A DNA stretch of 64,000 nucleotides from Flavobacteriales bacterium UBA7468 (GTDB lineage Bacteria; Bacteroidota; Bacteroidia; Flavobacteriales_D; Crocinitomicaceae), in NCBI GenBank assembly GCA_002478565.1, contig DLPC01000004.1, forward strand, positions 59,564 to 123,563, given 5' to 3'. The stretch's first letter is position 1. Every line of letters begins with the position of its first letter. A program made the position numbers and the translations under genes. The notes under the pieces were generated by a model. That model saw only the letters and a program-made list of their open reading frames with translations, had not been told where the DNA came from and searched no databases. This document shows, one piece after another, positions 1 through 8,928 of the stretch.

Positions 1-570
1 AATGGAGTCGTTGTTTGGTCTGAAGGAAATGAAAATGTTGCGGGTAATTTCGGAACAGGAGTTTTTCCTGCGCCAAACGATGCTACCAATCCATTACAAG
101 ATAACACCACTTATGATTTTACAGTTCCAATGGTAGCAACCGATTGTTATACATTAGTGATTTATGATTTTTATGGTGACGGTATGGGCGCTTCGCAATG
201 GGGCGGTACAGATGGTGAATTAACAGTTACTGATCACAATAGCAATGTCATCTTTACCTTAACAAATGCTGACTTCGGGGACAGCACTTATGTCGTTATA
301 AAAAATATAGATGATGCAGGCTATACAGAACTTGATTTTGGTTGGAAAATTGCACCAAACCCAGCTCAAACAACTTTAGAGATCAATTGGTCAGTAAACG
401 AGCAAGTAGAAATCGAAATTGTCGATATGTTTGGAAAGGTTGTATTAGCGCAGGGCCATCATGGAATTTCGTGTAAAATGAATGTGGCTGCGCTAAATGC
501 GGGGGCCTATATCCTTCGTTTCAAACGCGCTAATGGTCAGGTTCTTCAACAGAAACTCATTAAGAATTAG
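1..570 (+). CDS. C-terminal part of a T9SS-secreted protein (5' end outside window)
   Basis: The reading frame is open from base 1 to the stop at 570, so this is the last 189 residues of a longer protein whose start lies upstream. It has a D-C-Y-T-L-x-I-Y-D-x-Y-G-D-G-M stretch of the kind seen in Bacteroidota secreted enzymes just before the sorting domain. The last ~75 residues form a type A T9SS sorting domain: I-A-P-N-P, a VEIEIVDMFGKVV strand, a LNAGAYILRF strand, and a basic end (QQKLIKN). The protein is therefore expected to be exported by Sec and moved across the outer membrane by the type IX system. The catalytic or binding part is not in the window, so the function is unknown. hemW follows after 8 bases. 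Confidence 0.85.
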   Translation, partial: NGVVVWSEGNENVAGNFGTGVFPAPNDATNPLQDNTTYDFTVPMVATDCYTLVIYDFYGDGMGASQWGGTDGELTVTDHNSNVIFTLTNADFGDSTYVVIKNIDDAGYTELDFGWKIAPNPAQTTLEINWSVNEQVEIEIVDMFGKVVLAQGHHGISCKMNVAALNAGAYILRFKRANGQVLQQKLIKN

Positions 571-578
571 TTTCGCAC

Positions 579-1697
579 ATGAGTGGCATATACTTGCACA
601 TTCCATTTTGTCGCAAGCGTTGTACTTATTGTGATTTTCATTTTTCTACCACTTTTGAATCCTACAGAAGTGCTTTGTTGGAAGCTTTAAGGCTTGAAAT
701 ACAACTTAGGGCTCCAGAACTTCAGGGAACGGTACAAACTGTTTATTTTGGTGGAGGAACACCTAGTTTACTAAGTACTGATGAGCTCTCTGAGCTTCTT
801 GCAGTTTTATGTGCAAATTATGCATTGGATAGCCACGTAGAAATCACCCTAGAAGCAAACCCCGAGGACATCAACGAAACCAACCTGATTGCGTGGCGGC
901 AATTAGGAATTAACCGTTTGAGCATTGGCATTCAGACACTGTCAGACCAAACGCTTAGTTGGATGAATCGGGCACACGGGGTGCAAGATGCACTCTTTGC
1001 GGTGAAGTTGGCGCAAAACATCGGGTTTGATAACATCAGTGTGGACCTCATTTACGGCTTGCCTAATTTAGACCTTCCACAGTGGGAACAAACCATTGAG
1101 GAGGTTCTGAATTTAAATGTGCAGCATTTATCTGCATATTGTTTAACGGTAGAACCCAAAACAGCGCTTAATCATTTGGTCCGCAAGAAAAAATTGCAAC
1201 CTGCAGATGAAACACAACAAAGCGAACAATTTCTGCGCCTACTCGCTTTAGCAAATGACAAGGGTTTTGAGCAGTACGAAATTTCTAATTTCTCGCTTCC
1301 CGGCTTTCATTCTCGACACAATTCTAGCTACTGGGCATTCAAGCCATACATCGGCTTGGGCCCCTCCGCTCATTCTTTTGATGGCAGAGTGCGCCGTTGG
1401 AATATCAGAAATAATACTGCCTACTTAAAAGGGGTGGGTAAAAATGAAAATTGGTTTGAAGTTGAAAGTCTCAGTGCAAATGAACGCCGAAACGAACAAA
1501 TACTATTGGGATTGAGAACGAAGTGGGGGCTAGATACAACAAGCTTAACTTCAGGTTGGACCCAAAAAGAAAACGCGCAAATAGAAGAATTTGCGCGTCT
1601 TGGTTGGTTAAAATTAGATCAGCAAAAAATCATTTTAACTGATAGCGGTAAATTACATGCCGATGGAATTGCTGCTGAGTTGTTCAGACTCGACTAG
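579..1697 (+). CDS. hemW: HemW, radical SAM family heme chaperone
   Basis: 372 residues, normal for HemW (often mis-annotated as oxygen-independent coproporphyrinogen III oxidase). The radical SAM cluster motif is C11-x3-C15-x2-C18 followed by D-F. The Y-F-G-G-G-T-P-S motif that binds S-adenosylmethionine is at about residue 56. The E-x-N-P-E-D and R-L-S-I-G-I-Q-T motifs and the C-terminal HemN-like domain follow. HemW binds heme and is thought to deliver it to respiratory proteins. The ATG at 579 fits the family start closely. The 3' end overlaps the convergent bacilliredoxin gene by 4 bases. Confidence 0.93.
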   Translation: MSGIYLHIPFCRKRCTYCDFHFSTTFESYRSALLEALRLEIQLRAPELQGTVQTVYFGGGTPSLLSTDELSELLAVLCANYALDSHVEITLEANPEDINETNLIAWRQLGINRLSIGIQTLSDQTLSWMNRAHGVQDALFAVKLAQNIGFDNISVDLIYGLPNLDLPQWEQTIEEVLNLNVQHLSAYCLTVEPKTALNHLVRKKKLQPADETQQSEQFLRLLALANDKGFEQYEISNFSLPGFHSRHNSSYWAFKPYIGLGPSAHSFDGRVRRWNIRNNTAYLKGVGKNENWFEVESLSANERRNEQILLGLRTKWGLDTTSLTSGWTQKENAQIEEFARLGWLKLDQQKIILTDSGKLHADGIAAELFRLD

Positions 1698-2107
1698 CAA
1701 AATTCATCATAGGCAGCTTGAAGATTAGCTGCAATCATTTGTGCACTCCCGCCTTCAATGTGGTGTCTTTCAAGAAAGTGAACCAATTTCCCATCCTTAA
1801 ATAAAGCAATCGATGGTGATGAAGGTGGATAAGGCAAAAAGTACTTTCTGGCTTGTGCAACAGCATCTTGGTCTACACCTGCAAAAACGGTAGTCAATTG
1901 CGCTGGTTTTTTGTCGTGTTGAATGGAAAGCTTCACGCCTGGTCTCATGTTGCCGGCGGCGCATCCACAAACTGAATTGACAACAACTAATAGTGTGCCA
2001 GTACTTTCGTTAATGGCTTTATCGACCTCATTAGCGGATAATAATTCTTGAAACCCAACATTGGTTAGGTCTTCTTTCATTGGTTGAACAAGTTCTGCTG
2101 GATACAT
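1694..2107 (-). CDS. Bacilliredoxin, BrxA/BrxB (YphP/YqiW) family
   Basis: 137 residues, full length for the family. The diagnostic C47-G-C49 motif sits in the context N-S-V-C-G-C-A-A-G-N. In Bacillus the two homologues remove bacillithiol from oxidised protein thiols. In Bacteroidota the low-molecular-weight thiol partner is assumed to be the same or similar (inference). Cytoplasmic, thioredoxin-like fold. It has its own TAnnTTTG promoter element 13 bases upstream of the ATG, and it converges on hemW with a 4-base overlap. Confidence 0.9.
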   Translation of the reverse strand: MYPAELVQPMKEDLTNVGFQELLSANEVDKAINESTGTLLVVVNSVCGCAAGNMRPGVKLSIQHDKKPAQLTTVFAGVDQDAVAQARKYFLPYPPSSPSIALFKDGKLVHFLERHHIEGGSAQMIAANLQAAYDEFC

Positions 2108-2119
2108 ATCTTTTTTTTA

Positions 2120-2127
2120 CAAAATTA
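2120..2127 (-). promoter_or_regulatory. -7 element (TAATTTTG) of the bacilliredoxin gene
   Basis: Exact match to the Bacteroidota TAnnTTTG element on the minus strand, 12 bases before the ATG at 2107. A clear -33 TTTG at the usual distance is not obvious. Confidence 0.6.
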
Positions 2128-2160
2128 CACAACACCACTCAAAGCAGTGTCACTTTGGTG

Positions 2161-3036
2161 TCATTTCTTAAGGTAGTATAGTATTGCTTTGCTAGAAATG
2201 AGTTTGGAGTTGGAATCGATTTTTTTAATACCTAGTTTTTGACAGAATTTGGGGTTCTTCTGGAGCTGTTTTTGTAAATGAGCTTGAAAACGTTTGGCAC
2301 TCGAATAGTTCATGGCTTGTTGTACAATGCAAATGATATTGCGGTCGGCAACCCCACTGTATTTAAAAAACGTTGGATATAAAATGCGCTGTTTTCTGTT
2401 TGCAGGCTTCAATTGCTGATGATAGGTATCATAACGACAAAGCAGCATATTGGTGTGGTATTCATTGGCACCGCTGAAAGCCAACTTGCGCTCTTTTAAT
2501 CCTCTGAGAATAGCTGTATAAGCTTTCTGTTGCTTTTGATTTTTTTCGCGGTTTCGATATGCGAATGAGAAATGAGCCTTTAAAAGCGCATAACTATCGT
2601 TATCGGCAGCAGCCCATAGGTTAGTTTTGCTGAGCTCAACAAAGTTTTTTACCTGATCTAAGCTATCTGGAACATAGGAAAGACCAATTGGTATTTGTGC
2701 AAAGTCTGGATACCTTTCTTGAAAAGGTGTTTTGTCGAGTTGTGCATAGGCGTTTAGGCCGTTCAGCCAAACTAAATCAAAACCCGGATTCCAGGGTTTT
2801 TTCTCGATGCGATAACGGATTTGGTGGGTCGTTAGGTTTAAAAATTCAATTTTAATCCCGGATTTTTTTTGCCAGGCACGAAAATAGGTTTGTTGTTTAG
2901 GGCTCAGAAAATTACTCGCTATCCGAAGTTCTTTATTGACTTCAGGTTGGGCAACTTCTACCCGACATGCCGCTAATAGGCCACACAAAAAACCAAACAG
3001 TAATAATTTATGCACCGGTGAGTTTTTTAATTTCAT
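2161..3036 (-). CDS. Predicted lipoprotein of unknown function, possibly solute-binding-protein-like
   Basis: 291 residues. The N-terminus is a lipoprotein signal: a basic start, a hydrophobic core and a L-L-A-A-C lipobox with Cys at about residue 24. The mature part opens with a K-E-L-R-I-A-S-N-F strand and a F-R-A-W-Q-K-K-S-G-I-K-I-E-F segment, which resembles the start of periplasmic binding proteins of the type 2 fold. No permease or ATPase gene is next to it. The start lies inside the 3' end of mutS (29-base overlap), which suggests translational coupling. I do not recognise a named family. A role as an envelope solute sensor or binding protein is inference only. Confidence 0.75.
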   Translation of the reverse strand: MKLKNSPVHKLLLFGFLCGLLAACRVEVAQPEVNKELRIASNFLSPKQQTYFRAWQKKSGIKIEFLNLTTHQIRYRIEKKPWNPGFDLVWLNGLNAYAQLDKTPFQERYPDFAQIPIGLSYVPDSLDQVKNFVELSKTNLWAAADNDSYALLKAHFSFAYRNREKNQKQQKAYTAILRGLKERKLAFSGANEYHTNMLLCRYDTYHQQLKPANRKQRILYPTFFKYSGVADRNIICIVQQAMNYSSAKRFQAHLQKQLQKNPKFCQKLGIKKIDSNSKLISSKAILYYLKK

Positions 3037-5626
3037 TGAGCTTTAATAAGGCTTCAACGGGCGTGAGCGCATTGATATCTGTTTGGACAAGTTCGTCGTG
3101 AATTTGCTGAAGCACAGGATCATTGAGTGCAAAAAAGCTCAGTTGAACATCCTGTTGAATGTTAGATGTGTCTGGCTTTGACTTCGAACCGACATTTGCA
3201 TGACTAGCTTCTAAATCTTTCAGAACTGCCTCGGCACGCTTAACGACTGCATTGGGCATCCCGGCAAGTTTGGCTACATGAATTCCAAAAGAGTGCGCAG
3301 AACCACCTGGTACTAATTTGCGCAAGAAAAGCACTTGGTTGCCTAGTTCTTTGACACTCACATTAAAGTTGTGTATGCGCTTGAATCTTTTGGCCATTTC
3401 GTTGAGCTCGTGATAGTGTGTGGCAAAGAGCGTTTTACATTGAGCTTTAGCGTTTTCATGTAAGTATTCAGCAATTGACCAAGCAATTGAAATGCCATCA
3501 TAGGTACTGGTTCCGCGGCCGATTTCATCGAGTAAAATAAGGCTCCGTTCAGAAATATTATTGAGGATACTAGCAGTCTCGTTCATTTCAACCATAAATG
3601 TCGATTCACCGGAAGAAATATTATCGGAGGCCCCTACGCGTGTGAAGATTTTATCGACGATGCCAATTTGGGCAGAAGTAGCAGGTACAAAACTACCCAT
3701 TTGAGCCATGAGTACAATGAGTGCAGTCTGTCTTAAAATAGCACTTTTACCACTCATGTTGGGGCCGGTAATCATGATGATTTGCTGACTGTCGTTGTCA
3801 AGCATGATGTCGTTGGTGACATAACTTTCACCTATTGGCAAACGTTTTTCAATGACCGGATGCCGCCCCTCTTTGATGTCAATTTGTAAACCCTCATTGA
3901 GCTGTGGTTCGCAGTAATTGTTTTGAAGGGCTACTTTCGCGAAAGAATAAAGACAATCGAGCTTGGCAAGTTGTTTTGCGTTGTTTTGAATGGGCCCGAT
4001 GTAGTCACCCATAGCGAAGACTAACTGCTGATAAATTTGCTGTTCTATGGCAAGGAGTTTCTCTTCGGCTCCGAGTATTTTTTGTTCGTATTCTTTGAGT
4101 TCTTCAGTAATATAGCGCTCGGCGGAAACAAGGGTTTGTTTGCGAATCCAGGTTTCGGGCACTTTGTCTTTGTGGGTGTTGCGCACCTCTATGTAATACC
4201 CAAAAACATTATTGAAAGCAATTTTTAAACTCGGAATACCCGTAGCGGCTGCTTCTCTTTCTTGAATTTTTTCAAGGTAGTCTTTGCCATTTGTGGAAAT
4301 TTCACGAAACTCGTCGAGTTGAGTATCTCGACCCAATTTAATTACGGGGCCTTTGCCAATTTGAACGGCAGGTTCTTCGGTAAGATTTGAATCGATGAGT
4401 TCAATGAGTGCTTGACAGGCGTCTAAATTTTTCAATAAAGCTTGTAGCCCTTTTTGTGGAAGGTCAACGAGCATTTGTTTGATGGGTTGAATGTGCAGCA
4501 GCGTTCTTTTGAGGTGCTGAACTTCTCTTGGGTTGATCCTGCCAACTGCCACCTTTGAGATGAGACGCTCGAGGTCGCCAATTTCTCTGAGGCGGTCATC
4601 GAGTTCAGGATGAATTGGAGTAGCAGCTTTCAAGGCTGTTACAATTTCAAGGCGCTCCTCTATAGGCGCCTTATCTTTTAAAGGCAATACTAGCCAGCGT
4701 TTCAATAAACGGCCACCCATTGGGGTTTTAGTTTGGTCCAGGATATTGAAAAGTGTAACGGCATTTTCATGCGCAGAATAAATGAGCTCTAGGTTTCTGA
4801 CGGTAAAACGGTCAAGCCAAACGTGATGATCCGGAGCTATTCTGGCTATGTTTGTAATATGACCTAACTGCTGCTGCTGGTTTTCGGAAAGGTAATGAAA
4901 AACAGCCCCTGCAGCGATAATGGCAAGTGCTTGGTCATCGAGCCCAAAACCCTTTAGTGATTGGGTCCCAAAATGTTTGTTGAGTTGTTCTTGAGCGAAA
5001 TCAGGGCTGAATACCCAATCTTCAATTCTAAAATGAAAAGCATCGTTGCCAAAAAGCTCATGAACTTTGCTCGTTTGACTTTTTGCGAAAATAATTTCAG
5101 CAGGTTTAAAGCCACTGATCAGTTTGTCGATATAACTAGCAGGCCCCTGCGCCACTAGAAATTCGCCGGTGGAAATATCTAAAAATGCGCAGCCAATTTC
5201 GGCTTTTTCAAGATGAAGGGCGCATAGAAAATTGTTGGTGCGTTGTTCGAGGACTTGATCGTTGAAAGAGACGCCGGGTGTAACCAATTCAGTGACGCCA
5301 CGCTTCACGATGGTTTTGGTCATTTTAGGGTCTTCGAGTTGGTCACAGATGGCCACGCGCTGCCCTGCGCGCACTAATTTTGGCAAATATGTTTCTAGAG
5401 AATGGTGAGGAAAGCCGGCTAATTCCATTTCGGCTGCAGCCCCATTTTTTCTTTTGGTCAAGATGATGCCAAGAATACGGCTTGCTTTGACAGCATCTTC
5501 TCCAAATGTTTCATAGAAGTCACCAACCCTAAAAAGCAACATGGCTTCTGGGTGTCGCGCCTTGATTTGATTGTATTGTTTCATCAAAGGCGTTTCGGAG
5601 CTTTTCTCTGGTGTGTTTTTTGCCAC
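3008..5626 (-). CDS. mutS: DNA mismatch repair protein MutS
   Basis: 872 residues, typical of MutS. The mismatch-recognition F-Y-E-T-F-G motif (Phe-x-Glu) is near residue 37, after the T-P-L-M-K-Q-Y family signature. The ATPase domain has Walker A G-P-N-M-S-G-K-S at about residue 620, Walker B L-I-L-L-D-E-I-G-R-G-T, and the F-A-T-H-Y-H-E-L motif. It recognises mismatches and recruits MutL. The start is GTG at 5626, which gives MAKNTPEKSSETPLMKQY; the only alternative is the Met 14 residues later. A near-consensus TATCTTTA lies at 5643-5650. Its 3' end overlaps the lipoprotein gene. Confidence 0.97.
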   Translation of the reverse strand: MAKNTPEKSSETPLMKQYNQIKARHPEAMLLFRVGDFYETFGEDAVKASRILGIILTKRKNGAAAEMELAGFPHHSLETYLPKLVRAGQRVAICDQLEDPKMTKTIVKRGVTELVTPGVSFNDQVLEQRTNNFLCALHLEKAEIGCAFLDISTGEFLVAQGPASYIDKLISGFKPAEIIFAKSQTSKVHELFGNDAFHFRIEDWVFSPDFAQEQLNKHFGTQSLKGFGLDDQALAIIAAGAVFHYLSENQQQQLGHITNIARIAPDHHVWLDRFTVRNLELIYSAHENAVTLFNILDQTKTPMGGRLLKRWLVLPLKDKAPIEERLEIVTALKAATPIHPELDDRLREIGDLERLISKVAVGRINPREVQHLKRTLLHIQPIKQMLVDLPQKGLQALLKNLDACQALIELIDSNLTEEPAVQIGKGPVIKLGRDTQLDEFREISTNGKDYLEKIQEREAAATGIPSLKIAFNNVFGYYIEVRNTHKDKVPETWIRKQTLVSAERYITEELKEYEQKILGAEEKLLAIEQQIYQQLVFAMGDYIGPIQNNAKQLAKLDCLYSFAKVALQNNYCEPQLNEGLQIDIKEGRHPVIEKRLPIGESYVTNDIMLDNDSQQIIMITGPNMSGKSAILRQTALIVLMAQMGSFVPATSAQIGIVDKIFTRVGASDNISSGESTFMVEMNETASILNNISERSLILLDEIGRGTSTYDGISIAWSIAEYLHENAKAQCKTLFATHYHELNEMAKRFKRIHNFNVSVKELGNQVLFLRKLVPGGSAHSFGIHVAKLAGMPNAVVKRAEAVLKDLEASHANVGSKSKPDTSNIQQDVQLSFFALNDPVLQQIHDELVQTDINALTPVEALLKLNEIKKLTGA

Positions 5627-5697
5627 GTTTCAAATTAGAAGTTAAAGATAGCCGTTTTTCGAGCAGCTTCTGAGGCTACTTTTCCACAATTTTGCAG

Positions 5698-5705
5698 TAT
5701 TTTTG
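5698..5705 (+). promoter_or_regulatory. -7 element (TATTTTTG) of the TrmH-type gene
   Basis: Exact TAnnTTTG match ending 8 bases before the ATG at 5714, so the predicted leader is only a few bases. Confidence 0.5.
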
Positions 5706-5713
5706 AGCTATTC

Positions 5714-6256
5714 ATGAGCGAAAACAGCACAAAAAAACTCAAACTTTGGGAACTCCAACGCCTAGATGAGGCACAATTTAAGGCGCAACCGAAATTTCCG
5801 ATTATCGTTATACTTGATAGCATTCGTTCGCTAAATAATATCGGCGCTTTTTTTAGAACTGCAGACGCTTTTAATATTGAAGAGATAATTTTATGTGGTA
5901 TCACTGCCCAACCGCCTCATCGTGAAATTCATAAAACAGCGTTAGGCGCAACAGATACAGTCAAATGGTCCTATGAGGCCGATTTAATGGCAGCGCTAGA
6001 GCGAGTTCGGGCTAAAGCTTACCACATTGGGGTAGTGGAACAAGCTGTCCAGACCACTCTTTTACAAGATATTAACGCATTGAAAGCGCCTGGTTTTGCG
6101 CTGGTTTTTGGAAATGAGGTGGATGGTGTTGACCAACAGGCGCTAGACCTTGCCGACCATATCATTGAGATACCACAATTTGGCACTAAACATAGCTTAA
6201 ACGTCAGTGTTTGCGCAGGAATTGTGCTATGGGAATTTGTGAAACGCTATATTTAG
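5714..6256 (+). CDS. TrmH-family (SpoU) RNA 2'-O-methyltransferase
   Basis: 180 residues. The three SpoU motifs are present: R-S-L-N-N-I-G-A-F-F-R-T-A-D (motif 1, with the Asn/Arg needed for catalysis), A-L-V-F-G-N-E-V-D-G-V (motif 2), and I-P-Q-F-G-T-K-H-S-L-N-V-S-V (motif 3), which form the trefoil-knot SAM site. There is no N-terminal substrate-binding domain, so this is a short form. The RNA target (tRNA or rRNA position) cannot be assigned from sequence. It is divergent from mutS across an 87-base gap and convergent with lysS. Confidence 0.9.
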   Translation: MSENSTKKLKLWELQRLDEAQFKAQPKFPIIVILDSIRSLNNIGAFFRTADAFNIEEIILCGITAQPPHREIHKTALGATDTVKWSYEADLMAALERVRAKAYHIGVVEQAVQTTLLQDINALKAPGFALVFGNEVDGVDQQALDLADHIIEIPQFGTKHSLNVSVCAGIVLWEFVKRYI

Positions 6257-6290
6257 TCCGCAAAAAAACTGCGAAGTAAAAAACAGTGTT

Positions 6291-8000
6291 TTATTCTTCC
6301 GCTAATTTCACCCAAAGTAAATCATCTTCTTTAAAAACACTGACCAAATTGTTCTTGGTTAATGTTTTGATCGATGTGTCCCAGAGTTTATTACTGATTT
6401 CAAAAGCAGCACGGAGTTCGCCTAGTAGAAGTTGCTTTTCTGACTGTACTTTCTGATATATTTGCTTTTCGGTGTCGTTAAGTACAACTTTGGGTGCCGA
6501 TTTTTCTGGGCGCATTTGTGGGAAAAATAAGACTTCTTGGATCGAAGCATTATTGGTCAAATACATGATCAGTCGATCCATGCCGATGCCAAGCCCACTT
6601 GTTGGGGGCATGCCATATTCCAAAGCGCGCAAGAAATCTTGGTCTATGAACATGGCTTCGTCGTCTCCGCGTTCTTGTAATTTAAGTTGCTCTTCAAAGC
6701 GCTCACGTTGATCAATAGGGTCATTGAGTTCAGAATAAGCATTGGCTACCTCTTTACCACAAACCATTAATTCGAAACGTTCAGTAAGACTAGGATCTTC
6801 TCGGTGTACTTTACAAAGCGGAGACATTTCTTTCGGATAGTCTGTAATGAAAGTAGGCTGAATATAGTTGCCCTCACATTTTCCACCAAAAATTTCGTCG
6901 ATGAGCTTTCCTTTGCCCATGGTTTCGTCGACCTCGAGCCCCATAGATCGGGCAGCAGTGCGCAATTCTTCTTCCGATTTTCCTGCGATATCAAAGCCGG
7001 TAAAATCAATGATGGATTGGCGCATCGTAACGCGATTGTAGGGTGCTTTGAAATCAATGGTGTGTTCTCCAAACTGGGCAATAGTGCTGCCATTTACAGC
7101 TATGGCACAATGCTCTAGCAATTGTTCGGTGAAGTCCATCATCCAGTTGTAGTCTTTGTAGGCTACATAGATTTCCATGGCGGTAAACTCTGGATTGTGG
7201 GTGCGGTCCATTCCTTCGTTTCTAAAATTTTTAGAAAACTCGTATACACCGTCAAAGCCACCCACAATGAGTCTTTTTAGATAAAGCTCATTGGCAATGC
7301 GCATGTAAAGCGGAATGTCAAGTGCGTTGTGATGAGTAATGAATGGTCTGGCTGAAGCACCACCCGGAATGGCTTGCAAAATTGGGGTTTCAACTTCCAT
7401 GTAACCTTCGCGATTGAAGAACTCACGCATGGCGTTAAATAGTTTCGTTCTTTTGACAAAAACGTCTTTTACATGTCGATTAACGACCATATCCACATAG
7501 CGTTGTCTGTAGCGCAATTCGGGGTCAGTGAAGGCATCATGGACGACACCGGCTGCATCAGTTTTGGGTAAGGGAAGCGGGCGCAAGGACTTACTTAACA
7601 AAGAAAATTCAGTAACATTGACAGAGATTTCTCCGACTTGCGTTTTAAATACCTGTCCTTTGATTCCGATGAAATCACCGAGGTCAAGTAATTTTTTGAA
7701 AACGTCGTTATAAAGGGTTTTGTCGTCTCCGGGACAGATTTCGTCGCGGTTGAAATAAACTTGAATTCGGCCCGATGCATCTTGAATTTCAGCGAAAGAA
7801 GCTTTACCCATAATGCGTTGAGACAGCATTCTTCCGGCCAAACAAACCTGTTTACCATCTTCGAACTTTTCTTTGATGTCAGCTGCAAATGCATCTACTG
7901 GGTAGAGCGCTGCAGGATATGGATCAATACCTAACTCACGAAGCTTGTGTAGCGATTCGCGTCTTTGGATTTCTTGTTCAGAAAGTTCGGGGTGGCTCAT
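6291..8000 (-). CDS. lysS: Lysyl-tRNA synthetase, class II
   Basis: 569 residues. An N-terminal OB-fold anticodon-binding domain (roughly residues 55-160) is followed by the class II catalytic core. Motif 2 is F-R-N-E-G-M-D-R-T-H-N-P-E-F and motif 3 is G-I-G-M-D-R-L-I-M. A C-terminal extension of about 70 residues follows motif 3, as in other Bacteroidota LysS. It charges tRNA-Lys. The ATG at 8000 gives MSHPELSEQE, which fits the family. It has its own promoter element at 8020-8027, just downstream of the rfaE2 stop. Confidence 0.97.
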   Translation of the reverse strand: MSHPELSEQEIQRRESLHKLRELGIDPYPAALYPVDAFAADIKEKFEDGKQVCLAGRMLSQRIMGKASFAEIQDASGRIQVYFNRDEICPGDDKTLYNDVFKKLLDLGDFIGIKGQVFKTQVGEISVNVTEFSLLSKSLRPLPLPKTDAAGVVHDAFTDPELRYRQRYVDMVVNRHVKDVFVKRTKLFNAMREFFNREGYMEVETPILQAIPGGASARPFITHHNALDIPLYMRIANELYLKRLIVGGFDGVYEFSKNFRNEGMDRTHNPEFTAMEIYVAYKDYNWMMDFTEQLLEHCAIAVNGSTIAQFGEHTIDFKAPYNRVTMRQSIIDFTGFDIAGKSEEELRTAARSMGLEVDETMGKGKLIDEIFGGKCEGNYIQPTFITDYPKEMSPLCKVHREDPSLTERFELMVCGKEVANAYSELNDPIDQRERFEEQLKLQERGDDEAMFIDQDFLRALEYGMPPTSGLGIGMDRLIMYLTNNASIQEVLFFPQMRPEKSAPKVVLNDTEKQIYQKVQSEKQLLLGELRAAFEISNKLWDTSIKTLTKNNLVSVFKEDDLLWVKLAEE

Positions 8001-8019
8001 GACTAAAAAATTTCAGCCA

Positions 8020-8027
8020 CAAAGATA
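8020..8027 (-). promoter_or_regulatory. -7 element (TATCTTTG) of lysS
   Basis: Exact TAnnTTTG match on the minus strand, 19 bases upstream of the lysS ATG and immediately after the rfaE2 stop. Confidence 0.6.
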
Positions 8028-8030
8028 GGA

Positions 8031-8549
8031 CTAAAATTTCCCTTTCGCTAAAATTCCGGTAGTCGAATAGCCGTCTACAAAAGGAATTGTTTGTACTAGA
8101 CCGCCATATGACTTGACTAAATCTGCACCAACGATATAATCTTTGGCCGTTGTATCGGTTTGGTTGGCGTTGTAATCGGCACCTTTGAGCAGCACGTCTG
8201 GCTTCAAAGTTTCGATAATTTCTAAAGGAGTGTGTTGTTCAAAAAATACAACGGCATCAATAAAACTGAGTGCAGCCAATACTTGTGCTCTTGCCATTTC
8301 CGGATTTATTGGCCGATTTGGTGCTTTGTCTAGAGCTTTAACAGACGCATCTGTATTTATAGCAACGATGAGGTGTTGGGCGGTATCTGCTGCCTGAGCC
8401 AAATAACTCACATGGCCTAAATGCAGAATGTCAAAACACCCATTGGTAAACGCGACTTTTTCGCCTTTAAGTGCCCAAACATTTCTTAAGCGCAGGGCGT
8501 CTTCCCAGTTGAGAATTTTGTGATGTAGGTTGGCAAGTCTCTTACTCAT
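8031..8549 (-). CDS. rfaE2: D-glycero-beta-D-manno-heptose 1-phosphate adenylyltransferase
   Basis: 172 residues of the cytidylyltransferase-like nucleotidyl transferase fold. F-T-N-G-C-F-D-I-L-H-L-G-H carries the HxGH signature. It corresponds to the C-terminal domain of enterobacterial HldE as a stand-alone enzyme. It makes ADP-heptose for the LPS inner core. It starts 6 bases after the panD stop, so panD and rfaE2 are probably co-transcribed. Confidence 0.92.
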   Translation of the reverse strand: MSKRLANLHHKILNWEDALRLRNVWALKGEKVAFTNGCFDILHLGHVSYLAQAADTAQHLIVAINTDASVKALDKAPNRPINPEMARAQVLAALSFIDAVVFFEQHTPLEIIETLKPDVLLKGADYNANQTDTTAKDYIVGADLVKSYGGLVQTIPFVDGYSTTGILAKGKF

Positions 8550-8555
8550 TGAGTT

Positions 8556-8906
8556 TTAAGAGAGCAAGTTAGTTTGTTCGTTAGGAAAAACCAAAGATGG
8601 TTTGAAATTTTTTGCTTCTTCGAAATCCATCATGGCATAACTAATAATGATGATGATATCGTTGATTGCAACTCTTCGTGCTGCGGGGCCATTTAAGCAA
8701 ATCATGCCGGAAGCGCGGTCACCTTTGATGACATAGGTTTCAAAACGCTCGCCGTTATTGATATTGACAATTTGGACCTTTTCTCCTTCGATGAGGTTTG
8801 CAGCTTCCATGAGGGCTTCATCAATGGTGATACTACCGATATAGTTGAGGTCGGCTTGTGTCACTCTGACACGATGAATTTTCGATTTTAAGACGTCGAT
8901 GTACAT
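8556..8906 (-). CDS. panD: Aspartate 1-decarboxylase precursor
   Basis: 116 residues from the ATG at 8906. Self-processing occurs at Gly24-Ser25 (Y-I-G-S-I-T-I-D) to give the pyruvoyl-containing alpha chain. With this start the Gly-Ser pair falls exactly at 24/25 as in E. coli PanD. An in-frame ATG at 8963 would add 19 residues with no family match and would lie inside panC, upstream of the promoter element at 8921-8928, so I reject it. PanD makes beta-alanine, the second substrate of PanC, whose gene is directly upstream. Confidence 0.95.
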   Translation of the reverse strand: MYIDVLKSKIHRVRVTQADLNYIGSITIDEALMEAANLIEGEKVQIVNINNGERFETYVIKGDRASGMICLNGPAARRVAINDIIIIISYAMMDFEEAKNFKPSLVFPNEQTNLLS

Positions 8907-8920
8907 AATAAATAGCGGCG

Positions 8921-8928
8921 CAAAATTA
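8921..8928 (-). promoter_or_regulatory. panD: panD promoter element whose TAA is the panC stop codon
   Basis: The minus-strand sequence TAATTTTGC matches TAnnTTTGC exactly. The panC stop codon (8926-8928) supplies the TAA. A TTG that could serve as -33 box lies 21 bases upstream, inside the panC tail. The ATG of panD is 14 bases downstream. Confidence 0.65.

Noticed and set aside
6767..7118. Overlapping open frames of 108 and 104 codons on both strands
   Set aside because: Both lie fully inside lysS, which has clear family motifs in its own frame.
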